Virus record (IMG/VR): IMGVR_UViG_3300008050_000022
Coordinates: 1 to 64,000 of that record
Reading direction: 5' to 3' (one strand)
Source: a virus
DNA: 64,000 bases
Below, piece by piece: positions 16,764 to 26,900 of the stretch. The notes beneath the pieces are model-generated. The model was not told the origin of the DNA. It did not search any database and saw nothing but the letters and a program-made list of their open reading frames with translations. Within the stretch, counting starts at the first letter, position 1. Each line of letters opens with the position of its first letter. Position numbers and translations under genes: made by a program.

Positions 16764-17909
16764 CTACCCCACCGATACCTTGGTGGACAAGGGTGAGTTT
16801 GCCTCAACTACTTGCTCTAGGGCTATAACTCCCGCCTTCAGCGCTGCCGCGCCTGCAGGGGAACCGTCTACGAGCTTCAGTAGCTGCATGAGAGCGGTGA
16901 AGTACCCCATGAAGGTATCACCTTTGACGACCTTCTCTCCGCCACCGCCCAGCTTGAGCTCTCCTAGGATGCCCGTCGAAGTTTCGATTAGCGCGGCTAG
17001 TGCGACTCCGCCACCGCCTAGATGAATGATCGGAGCCTTCACTACTACAGACTTCTTGGAAGTAAGGGTGAGGGTGTCTAGAGACTTGACGTCCGCCGTA
17101 CCCATCCGGGCCTCGATCGCCACATTCCCCTCCTCCGAAAGCACGGAGTAGTCCCCCTTCACCTCGGCGGACCACTTCCCTTCCACGTCCCAGAGCACGT
17201 CGCCATTCTTCTTGATCTGCAAGGAGACCTGCACAGATCTACCATCATCACCCTTGTCGAAGACCTCGAGTGACAGCGCCTTCTCTGTTTGGGCATGATC
17301 CCCCAGAGTCATCTCGGCGACCGGGTAAGGATCGTCAGCAAGCTCCTTAGCCAGCACCTTGTATCTCGTAGGTCGATCCCCTGTAGTGGTGCTAGCGGTT
17401 CTATCCACTTCCCAGGAGAGAGATCCTGCAAAGGTCTCCATCCCGTACGCCTCGCAAATGTCTCGAATCATGTTCCCTAGGGGGATGTAGATTCTCTGAG
17501 AGAGCGGAGTGGCCTGCACCTGCACGATGCCGCCTCTACGAATAGAGACAGAGTTCCTATCTCGCGTCCCCAGGTAGATGTCTCCAGGGTTCATAGTCCT
17601 GCGAGACGATCGGTACGTAGCTTCTGTGTCCGGAACGCCTCCGAAGCCTAGAATGAACGCCCTCGAGTCGATCTCATTCCCGTGACAGATCCAGACAGAT
17701 GCCCCGACCTCCGGCATCACGTAGACCCCCTCCCCCTCGGCGTGATGGAGGTAGCCTGCCATCACCGGGACATCCAACCACTTGCGGCGGGAGTGAGGAG
17801 TGCGGACATCGGCGGTGAAGTTGACCACATGGACGTCTGAGATAATCCCGCTCTCAACTTGGACAGGGCCGAACTTGCTCCTGGCCGCTCCTGGGACCGA
17901 CGAAATCAA
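16764..17909 (-). CDS. baseplate central spike protein (VgrG/gp5-like)
   Basis: A 381-aa protein with an N-terminal OB-fold-like domain (about 15-110; VPVMAGYLHHAEGEGVYVMP then GASVWICHG) and a C-terminal repetitive part rich in beta (about 240-330; WSAEVKGDYSV, NVAIEARM, KSVVVKAPIIHLGGGG) that fits a trimeric beta-helix needle. This architecture is that of the spike at the centre of contractile tail tips, which pierces the host envelope. TTG 17909 overlaps the upstream stop (TTGA); no ATG is nearby. No lysozyme domain is inserted. Its presence is the main evidence for a contractile tail. A PAAR tip is not seen in the window. Confidence 0.72.
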   Translation of the reverse strand: MISSVPGAARSKFGPVQVESGIISDVHVVNFTADVRTPHSRRKWLDVPVMAGYLHHAEGEGVYVMPEVGASVWICHGNEIDSRAFILGFGGVPDTEATYRSSRRTMNPGDIYLGTRDRNSVSIRRGGIVQVQATPLSQRIYIPLGNMIRDICEAYGMETFAGSLSWEVDRTASTTTGDRPTRYKVLAKELADDPYPVAEMTLGDHAQTEKALSLEVFDKGDDGRSVQVSLQIKKNGDVLWDVEGKWSAEVKGDYSVLSEEGNVAIEARMGTADVKSLDTLTLTSKKSVVVKAPIIHLGGGGVALAALIETSTGILGELKLGGGGEKVVKGDTFMGYFTALMQLLKLVDGSPAGAAALKAGVIALEQVVEANSPLSTKVSVG

Positions 17910-20203
17910 GTGTCGTACTCCTTACGAGACTTCATGATCGCTCTAATGGCCATGTCTGCCGAGTTCCGCATCACCTTCTTCTGGACCGCCAGCGATCTCC
18001 GCTTGAAGCGGGCCGGGTTAGCCAGTACTTGATCCACTGCTCCGGGAATCTTGTCCAAGCCGATGGCTGCAGGGTTCTTCACATGCTTCTCGCCGTACCG
18101 AGCCGTGTCCCGGGTCAGCCCTCCCTGCACGTCCAGCACGCTGCTATCCGGCGCGTAGTAGACAGCCGGCTTGCCGGATGCCTCGGTCTCTGCGTACGTA
18201 GTTCCGTGAGCACGAATCACGTTCAGGTCCGCCTCCTGCATCATCGCCGTCAGCGGAGCGTAGCCGTGAGGTCTGATTCGAGGATCCTTCTTAGCCATCC
18301 TCGTGAGCTTCTTCTGTAGGGCCTTGTTCTTGCCTGCAACGGCGTGAACTACTGCGTTAGGCGGCAAGCCGGACTGGAGCACTCTCTTAGTGATCTCATC
18401 CACCTCTAGGCCCAGCGTTCCTCCGCTCACCGTGACGTTGTAGTCCCTCTTGCTCATCAACTTGGAAGGTCTCTGCTTCTCGAGGACTCGAGGGTTGACG
18501 GCTAGGCCGGGCAACACCTTGCTCTCTCGGGGCTTCAGCACGTCCATCACGGCCTGCGTACCTACATGGATGCGAGGACTGACCTTGTCCCAGTCACGCA
18601 CACCTACCGACTTCTCTGGGTCAGTGTGCATCACGTGGATCGGGTGCTTGACTCCAGCAAAGGGCATCTGCAGGTGCGTCTTAGTCAGGACAATCGCCTG
18701 ATCCGAGTTGTCATCCACCCACTTATTCAGCCTCTTCCGATCGAAGCCCGTGGTGTGGTGCTTCAAGTGGGTGATCCCGGACACTGCTCCAGCGTAGGCG
18801 GTAGGAAGCACCTTCCCTTCGTCCGCAGCATCCAGGAGCTTCCCATAGCTCTCGTAGTACTTCTCTACGCTAGCGGGATCTCCGAACTCTGTGTCGAAGT
18901 TGAGAACCTCTACGGGGATCTTCCTGCGCCTGGCCGCCTCTGCCAGGTTCTTGGCCTGAGCCATATGGCCGCCACCCATGCCGTCCCCGACGGCTAGGAT
19001 CTTGATCCCTCTAGGCTTGCCGGCAGTCTTCCCGAACATCGCCTTCATGACCGGGGTTTCGCTGTACCGCTGAACCCTAGAAGATGTGATGACAGGTCTC
19101 TTGGCGACTAGGCGCTTGAGCTGTGCTCTGAATGCCTCGGGAGCGTGCTTGATCTGGCTCCGCAAAGTCTTTCCTGGAGCATGCATGTCCTCATGCACTA
19201 GCCAGGCCGGGCCCACCTTGTGGGCATGTAGCCGCCCAGCCCGGAAGGACTCGGAGCCTAGACGCTCCCCGGGCAGGCGAACGTGCCCACGAGTACCCCG
19301 AAACGCGTTGATCCTCTTGGTCAACTCTACTGTGTCAGGAACTGCGATCTGTGCGTGGGACCAGTCCGTCCTCGGAGCAGATCTGATCGCCCTGCGGAGA
19401 ACTGCCTTTGCCTTCCCTGCATGGTCGGGGAGTTCGGTAAGAACAGGGATCTCCTTCTGCAGGAGGAAGTCCCTCTTACCGACGCGTACATGCTTGTACT
19501 CCTTACGAGACTCTCGCCTCTTGAGATGCTTCTCCCATCGGCGGTTCACACGAGGGCTGACCACGACCCTGCCGGAAGACTCCTTCGTCATCTCAGGCTC
19601 TCTCCCCAGTACATGCCTCACCATGGCTAGCACCACAAGCTGCAACTCGTCACGAGTCATGTCATCGAGATGCCGCTTCCCCGTGACGTCCTCAGAGACG
19701 TCCATGAACGCCTCGTCATCGTCCCAGGGGATGCGGAGTGCGTCCGCTATGGCATGAACCTGCTTCGGATCCAGCTGCTCGAAACCTCGGCCCCCATTGA
19801 ATCCCTCGAGCCACTCCGCTACGTGCTTGGGCGTGCTGTACCTCGCCGACTTCCAAGAGTCTGGCGTCAGCGTGTGAGGTAGTCCGTTCTTCTCGCAGAA
19901 GTCGATCGTTCTGTGGCACCCGTACCGGTCACAGGCCCGCTCCAACACGATGGTCGGCCGGAAGTCCTGCACATACTCCTCGTCAGTACGGGCGTCGATC
20001 ACGTGACCTAGATCGTGGAAGCCTGACCAGGCCATGTCCTGGAAGGAGACAGGCACGCCTCTACGAGACTCGGCCAAGAAGATGATCTTGTTCTTCTCGT
20101 CCTGAGCCGCGTAGCTCCGCATCTCTGGCAAGACTACAAGGGAGTACCTGTAGTCTTTCAGATCTGCTGTGAGTACATCTTCTAGTAGGTCTAGACGATC
20201 CAT
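17906..20203 (-). CDS. metallopeptidase-like / GT28 glycosyltransferase fusion
   Basis: A 765-aa multidomain protein; ATG 20203 overlaps the upstream TGA (TGATG). Residues 20-105 look like a zincin: FHDLGHVID (H63, H67; Asp replaces the usual Glu) with a downstream ERACDRYG (E89). Around 337-341 lies a canonical HExxH, VHEDMH. Residues 398-700 resemble GT28/MGDG-synthase-type glycosyltransferases: GDGMGGGHMAQA (410-413 GGGH), MHTDPEKSVG, VSGGTLGLEV at 592, AVAGKNKAL, and RAHGTTYAETEASGKP near 664-679, the usual donor-binding region. It could glycosylate a virion or host surface component, but the substrate is unknown. It sits between spike and RNA polymerase genes, an odd place for such an enzyme. 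The glycosyltransferase half is firmer than the peptidase parts. Confidence 0.68.
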   Translation of the reverse strand: MDRLDLLEDVLTADLKDYRYSLVVLPEMRSYAAQDEKNKIIFLAESRRGVPVSFQDMAWSGFHDLGHVIDARTDEEYVQDFRPTIVLERACDRYGCHRTIDFCEKNGLPHTLTPDSWKSARYSTPKHVAEWLEGFNGGRGFEQLDPKQVHAIADALRIPWDDDEAFMDVSEDVTGKRHLDDMTRDELQLVVLAMVRHVLGREPEMTKESSGRVVVSPRVNRRWEKHLKRRESRKEYKHVRVGKRDFLLQKEIPVLTELPDHAGKAKAVLRRAIRSAPRTDWSHAQIAVPDTVELTKRINAFRGTRGHVRLPGERLGSESFRAGRLHAHKVGPAWLVHEDMHAPGKTLRSQIKHAPEAFRAQLKRLVAKRPVITSSRVQRYSETPVMKAMFGKTAGKPRGIKILAVGDGMGGGHMAQAKNLAEAARRRKIPVEVLNFDTEFGDPASVEKYYESYGKLLDAADEGKVLPTAYAGAVSGITHLKHHTTGFDRKRLNKWVDDNSDQAIVLTKTHLQMPFAGVKHPIHVMHTDPEKSVGVRDWDKVSPRIHVGTQAVMDVLKPRESKVLPGLAVNPRVLEKQRPSKLMSKRDYNVTVSGGTLGLEVDEITKRVLQSGLPPNAVVHAVAGKNKALQKKLTRMAKKDPRIRPHGYAPLTAMMQEADLNVIRAHGTTYAETEASGKPAVYYAPDSSVLDVQGGLTRDTARYGEKHVKNPAAIGLDKIPGAVDQVLANPARFKRRSLAVQKKVMRNSADMAIRAIMKSRKEYDT

Positions 20204-20910
20204 CACCTGTTCCTGAACTCTTTCTCTACAGCACGACCCTTGTTGTACTGCACCAGCGCGCCTCCGCTCCCCACTACGCCCCCCAGCCCAAGCTGCGCTC
20301 TTGCCTTATTCAACGCCGCTTGAGCGGGAACGGTCATCTGCTGCAAGGCTGCCTGTTCCGAGGGGATGGCCGAGAGCCTGGCTGACCCCGCAGCTGCCCG
20401 GACTTTGTCAACAGACAGCCCGTGCAATTTCCTCGATCCAAGAGCTGCTAGAGGAATTCTATCCGCAACAAACTCCAACGACTTTCTTTCCGCCGCAGAA
20501 GGCGCCCGGATCTTCCCCGTAGCTGCTGACCTGTTCAAAAACTTCACAGACTTGCCTGCGTGGTACAGGCCCCTCAACGGTTCCGCCGAACCACGAGCAC
20601 CGCCCCGTAGAGCTCCAAGTAGTTTGCCTCCCACCCCTCTGCCCGCTGCCGCACCTTGTCCCGCACTGATCAAGCCGTATACGGCCGAGGGAACTACTGC
20701 AGCACCTCCCACAACTCCGCCCATGCCAGTAACCAGCTGCTTCTTTCGGTGCTCTGTCTCATTGACTCGTGCCTGCTCAGCTGCTTGCCCGTACTGAGCA
20801 GTCCAGTTCCCGAAAGGATCTACTCCTCCAAGGAAGTCTTGTCCTAGGTTGCTGACGGCGGAGAGCTTTACGAGCTCAGTAACGAAGCTGTGGAACGTGG
20901 TTGAACGCAT
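20203..20910 (-). CDS. Gly/Ala-rich putative virion protein
   Basis: A 235-aa protein starting MRSTTFHSFVTELVKLSAV, an N-terminal relative of the motif seen in other late proteins (F-x-x-E-L-x-K). Residues 60-110 are Gly/Ala/Val-rich (GMGGVVGGAAVVPSAVYGLI, then GGKLLGALRGG) and could insert into a membrane; the C-terminus also has a GLGGVVGSGGAL stretch. Such glycine-zipper segments occur in ejected or membrane-active virion proteins. It follows the RNA polymerase gene by one base. Function unknown. Confidence 0.65.
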   Translation of the reverse strand: MRSTTFHSFVTELVKLSAVSNLGQDFLGGVDPFGNWTAQYGQAAEQARVNETEHRKKQLVTGMGGVVGGAAVVPSAVYGLISAGQGAAAGRGVGGKLLGALRGGARGSAEPLRGLYHAGKSVKFLNRSAATGKIRAPSAAERKSLEFVADRIPLAALGSRKLHGLSVDKVRAAAGSARLSAIPSEQAALQQMTVPAQAALNKARAQLGLGGVVGSGGALVQYNKGRAVEKEFRNR

Positions 20911-20911
20911 A

Positions 20912-23900
20912 TCAGTAGTTGTACGGCTCCTTCCCGGGAGGCTTACCGAACTCCTTTCCGAACGCGATGCCTGGCACAGGGTGAAGCCCGTGCAGGTTAC
21001 TCTCCCACCCCTGGGCGGAGCCCTCCAGGATCGTGCCCTTCAGCTTCTGGTACTGCAACCGAGCCATCCAGTCTTCCTGCATCGCCAGAGGAACTTCGTT
21101 GATGCCCTTGAGGATCGGCTTGTGGAGCGCCGGCTTCTGGCCCAGCTTAGCGGCCTTCCGGTTCTTGGCCGACAGCATAGTTGCTGGGACGATGTCGCCT
21201 CGCATGTACCCCGACTCTCCGGGGTCGCGGACTTCGGTCAGGTTCGCAACGGCTCGGACCACGACTTCCATGTTCTTCCGCTTGACCCCCATCTCCTTGT
21301 ACGCGCCATGCATCTCGTCGGTCAGGTAGTTCCTGACCCTCTCCATGCCGGCCACTTCCAGAAGATCTCGAGGGTTGACCATGCCAGAGCTCAGGGGCTG
21401 CCCCGCCGTCACCTTCAAGTTACCTCCCCGACTCTTGATCAGTGCCAGGTTCTCCCCGAGCTGCCTGTTGCCGGGAATGTAGTGCTCCTGCTCCTTCTCG
21501 TGGCCGTGCCGATCTCGGCCAGCCACGTTGACTCGCCAACCTCCAGCGGGATCCTTCTTGATGCCTCGACTGTTGATGGTGCCGGTGAGCCCTGAGATCG
21601 TCGCAGAACCTCGCAGGTTCCTCGGCATGGTCAAGAGCTTCTGGAGCTTGGTGAAGTCATCCATCTTGTCGCCCTTGGCCTCGACGACACCTCCTGTATG
21701 GAACTTCCTCATGGAGAGCTGCGTAGCAGGTTCCCCAACTCCTTGAGCTGCAATGATGCCGAGGTTCGTACCGGGAGACGGGAGCTGCCCCGAGACGTCC
21801 ACTCCGTAGCACTTGGAGCAGAGCCCCTCCCCATGCTCACACTTGAGCGGAGAACGTACGGAGATCTTCCCCGCCTTAGCGTTCCTCAGCTTGGTCAGTA
21901 CGTCTGGGGTGAGCAGCGTGCCTGAAGGAATCTTCCCTCCCCGAACCTTGATGTCCTGCGCTGCGTAGCGGTCTTGGATCTCGGGATCGTTGACGTCCAG
22001 AGAGATACCGCGACGGGTGCCGCAATCCTCGTCCACTACCACCTGGTTCATGGTGGAGCTGACGATGATCTTAGTCAGGCCGCCAGGCTCACTGGTTCCC
22101 TTCACCTTGGCCAGGGTGCCCATGCGAGCTCCAGACAGGGATGCCCAGTACTCTGCGGTACTCAGTCCCTCAGAGTAGCTCTTCTTCAAGGGGATCGGGA
22201 CTGCCTTGCCCGTGTCGTCTGCTACCAGCACTGGGGCAACTGCGATCTGCTTGAACTGATCCCAGTTACCTCGAGCTCCTGACGAGACCATCTCGAAGAC
22301 CTTGTTGTCGCTCTTCGAGAGCTTGGCCTTGCCTCGCGCATCGATCTTGGGAACTACCTTCATGTACGCCTTCACGATGGCATCGTTCCGGGACATGCCT
22401 CCCTTGCGAAGCGCGGCTACCTCCTTATCCGCTTCCGCGAAGATGGGGTCCTTCACGTCCTTGTGGACCAAGAAGTCCTTGAGCCCTACAGAGAAGACGT
22501 TGTCGTAGGTCTGCTGGTTGCCTAGCTGGTTCAGCTTGTTGACGGACTTGGCGAATACGTCACTGTCCCCCTTAGCCAGTGACGACAAGATCCCCGTCAG
22601 CCCCTTCTTGTCCAGCTTCAGCGACTTGTCACTCAGTACGCGAGCACGCTCTTCCGAGCCCTCAGGCAGGGCGTCGGATAGGAGAAGTCTTCCAGCCGTG
22701 GTAGCTGCGGTGGCAGCAGTCTTCTCTCGGAGACCTCCTACGGAGATCTGATCACTGACCGAGATAGTTCCGTCCTTCAGGGCCTTCAGAGCATCCTTCT
22801 TGTTCGCAAAACGCTTGCCCGTACGCTTACCTATCTGACTCAGCTGGTAGACCCCGAGCTGCGACTCCTGCCGAGGAATGTGCATCAGGGCACCACTAGC
22901 GGGATTCAACAGATGCTTCGAGGGCATCATGCCCTTAGCCTCTAACACCGCCTCCTGAGTCATGGGAACGAAGATGCCCATCTTGTCGCCGTCGAAATCT
23001 GCGTTGTACCCCGCAGTGACTAGCGGGTGGATCTGAATTGCTTTGCCCGAGACGATCTTAGGCTTGAACGCCATGACTCCGTGTCGATGTAGCACGGGAT
23101 CTCGTTTCATGATCACGGGACGGTTTGCCGCCACCTGCTCCAACGCCTTGTCGGCGATGGCCTTATTCTCTTTGATGGCTTTCTGTGCCTTCAGGGGGGT
23201 GTAGCCGAAGCCCTTGACGAGCTCTCGCACTACGAAGGGCTTCATCATCTCCATAGCGGCCTTGCGAGGGATGCCCACCTCATCCAGCCCCATGGACTGC
23301 TCGGGGATGATGGTGGATCGCATCGACAAGTCCTGTCGGCGACCGATGATCTTGCTCTGGAAGTAGCCGTACTTGGGCTGCGTACCCGAGATCGCCTCCA
23401 TCACTCCTCGACGATGCCGACCCTGCAGGTCAGACCCCGTCAGGGTCAGGGCCCTGAGCCCGTCGTACAGACTCGCCCGCATCGGCTGCCTCATGGACTC
23501 GGGGATCCCCTTGTCTGCCTTGAGCTCACGAAGCTTCTTATCCGACAAGGCGATGTCCTTGTACAGGTGGTTGAGATCCTCGGTGTTGAGGTCCCCGTTG
23601 TCCATCACGGTGACGGGACGCATGGACGGGGGGAGTACCGGGACTGCCTTAGTGGTGTACGCCTCCGTGGGAGACATCTTCGCGTCGACTAGGGCCTGGA
23701 GGTACCTGACTCGCTTACGAGCCTTGCTCAACTGGTCCTTCCGTGCCGTCTTCAGATCCTTCTTCGCCTGAGCGAGCTCGGTCTTGGGATCGATCTTCGC
23801 CAAAGCATTGACGACGGCAGTGGGGCCCGACGCGTCGCCGATGGTCTTGGTCCCTGCGATCACTCCGTTCAACTGCCCCTGCTTCAACCCAAGGATGCCG

Positions 23901-26900
23901 CTGATTGCCTTCTCGAAGGTCGGGTTCGGCAGCGGTTCGGACAGCTCCAGATGTGACCACTTCTTGCCATCAGTACCACCAGTCAGCTTGTTGTCGAACA
24001 AGCCTCCCTTTTCGGGGCGGAGGTCCTTGCCTCGCAGCATCCTACCGCCGTTGGGGAGAGCTCCTGCACTTAGCTCCCGCACCTGCTTGTCGGTTAGGGG
24101 TCGCAAGGTCTGCGTAGACCCGTTCTTGTCTACGTTGACTCCCATCACCTTGAGGTAGCTGGTGAACTTGTCGTAGGTGAAGGGAATCTGCGGCGGAGGG
24201 ATGGTCGCCCCCTCCTGCAGACGGGTCCACAGCTCGTCGTTTCGATCCGACTTCAGCGTGGCCATCTCTCTGATGTTGTGTTTGGCCCCGTGCGAGAGCA
24301 TCGCGTTCAGGCCCAACGCTCCGATGGACTGCGCCCCTGTACTTGACTTGGGGATCCCGTCCATGGTGTAGGGGTTGCCCGCTCCACCACCTCGAGGACT
24401 CATGCTCTTGCTGACCTTGTGCTTGAGCTTGAAGATGTACTGTTCGCCGTTCAGCACCTTGCCGAGTACGCGGCCTGTACCTGGGTCTCGAACATCCTCC
24501 TGGTCAGACAGGCCGTGAGCCTTCAAATCCCTCATCACCTTCCTGGTGTAATCCGGCTCGCTCGGGTCGAAGTTGTCTACGACGTACGGCTTGCCTGTCT
24601 TCCGAGCGATCTTCCCGGCTGCGGTCTCTAGCACCTGCCCCAAATTGATGCGGCTGGGGATACCTGCCGGGTTCATGGCGACCTCTAGAGGCTTCCCGTC
24701 CGGAAGCACGACCATCTCGTGATCAGGAATGACTGTAGAGATGATCCCCTTGTTGCCGTGACGTCCCACCAGCTTGTCGCCGACCTGAGCAGGCTCCTCG
24801 GTCTTTACGTGGACCTCTACACCTCGAGAGGTCCGAGCTACCCGAGAGACTGTGCCCTGGTAGCCCTTGTCCCAGACCACCGCCCGGTTTCGGTGATCCT
24901 TGACCATGGACTTCTTCAGGTTCCGAAGCTTCTTCTGCTCGGTGGAGATGTCCTCCCTCTGCAGCTTCGCTACCAGGACGTCCCCCTCCTCGACTCGAGT
25001 ACCTGGCTTGATGATCCCCTCATCATCGAGCTTGTCCCACTGCTCCTTGTTCAGGAAGTCCGAAGAGACGTGGGCTCGGAACTTCTTCTTACTCAGTACC
25101 GTCTGCTTGTCGATGCCGGTCTTGGGCCGATACATGTGCTCGGACGTCAGCTTCTTTGCAGCCGTCTCGGAGATGACGATACCGTCCTCGAAGTTGTAGC
25201 CCTTGAAGGGCATGTACCCGACTCGAAGGTTCTTACCTAGCGCGAACTCCCCTCCCTTGGTGAAGTTCGTATCCGCTAGGAGCTCCCCCTTCTTCACCTT
25301 CTGCCCCACCTTGGCGGTTGTGTCCGCCTTGATGAATGCGTCGTCCTGGTTCAAGGGGAAGTCGTTGTAGATCTGAACTTCGTGAATCTTGCCCTTGGCA
25401 TCCTTCACGTTGATCGAGTCTTCGTCGATGGAGACCACCGTCCCGTGAACGGGAGACGCGTGAGAGTTGAACGCGCCCATCACCTTCTCGAAGGTGACGT
25501 TCTTGTTCCCTGTCGCCGACTGCACCAAGGGAGCCTCTCGATGCTTCAGTCCTACAGCCTGTTCCTGCATCCGCGAAGCCGTCATGGCTCGGTTGCTCTG
25601 GTTGTTCTGGAGGAACGGGATCAGGTTCGTCGGCAGGGAGTACATCCCCTTGGTGGAGACCATCACGTGGGTGACGTCTCCGTAGGGGCGGGCCTCGATC
25701 TCGTTACTCTTGGAGGCTACGGTCACCTCCTTGCCCTTTGGAAGAGGCCTCCCACCCTTCCAGTCCACCTGGTCCGGGAACGCCACCACAGCTGCGTCGA
25801 ACTGGGCAGGGGACAGCTCTTCCAGCTTCCCGGTCTTCCGGTTGTACGCCTTGGTGAAGAGCTCCTTGCCTTTTTTCCTGGCGCCTAGAGGCAGCTGCAG
25901 CGTGATGCCTGTCTTCTCCCCTTCCGGAGTGGGGATGGGATCGATGAACCCCAGGTGACTGGGATTGATCCGGACAGCGTCCTCTGGCACGGACTGAATG
26001 TCCCCAATACCGCCAGGGCCCATGATGGTTGTGCGCATGTGCCCCGAGACGAAGTCCAGCGGGTTCGTCTGCGTGGGCATGGGGGCTAGAGCTGTAGAGA
26101 AGAAGGACTTGAGCGGCTTGTTGAACACTGCGGGGCTCACTACGTCCCGAACACTGTCCTTGACGTCCACCGTCTGCTTGAGTCTGCGGGTGATGTCCCA
26201 CGTACCCCTCTTGAGTCGATCTGCCAGGTGATCTTCAGCCGACAGCAGGTCCTTGAAGATCAAAGACTCTCGATCGTCCGCCTTCACCTTGCCTCTGGCC
26301 AGATCCAGCAGCTTGCCAGACGAGCGGAGCATGGCCTCCCCGTTGACCTCCGCGTACTCCTTGCCCAACGTGACCTTCGTGCTGTCTGGGCGGAGCTTGG
26401 CGGTGCCGAAGATCTCTCCTGCTCGTAGCCGGGCTTCTGGCAATGTCTTCGCGGTCTTGCCAGACGTCTTGGCCAGCAGCTTGTTCAAGCTCTGCAGCTG
26501 CTTGGCCTCTCCTCCGTACTGCTTCACGGAGGAGTCGTAGATGTCCTTGCCCCACAACTTCCTGATCTCGGCGTCAGATCTGCCCAGTGCTTTGAGTACT
26601 GGGTACAGCCCGATGTCTCGGGTGCCATCTACCTCGACCTGAAACTTCCGAGTCTTCGGATCGAAGTACGTGTTGAAGCGGGAAGCCTTCGAGCCTTCCC
26701 ACCTCTCGAGGTTCCAGTGAGCGTTGAGCTCCCCGGCCTCGTTCTCTCGGTGGTACGCACCTGCCTTGAGACGAAACTGGTTCTCTATCTGCCTCTCACG
26801 GCCGTCCACGATGTACGAGTAGCGCCTCGTGATCTTGGGAATGCGGGCTACTGTGATGACCTGTCGGTCGATCTCCTTGCCCGTCTTCTTGTCCTTGAGT

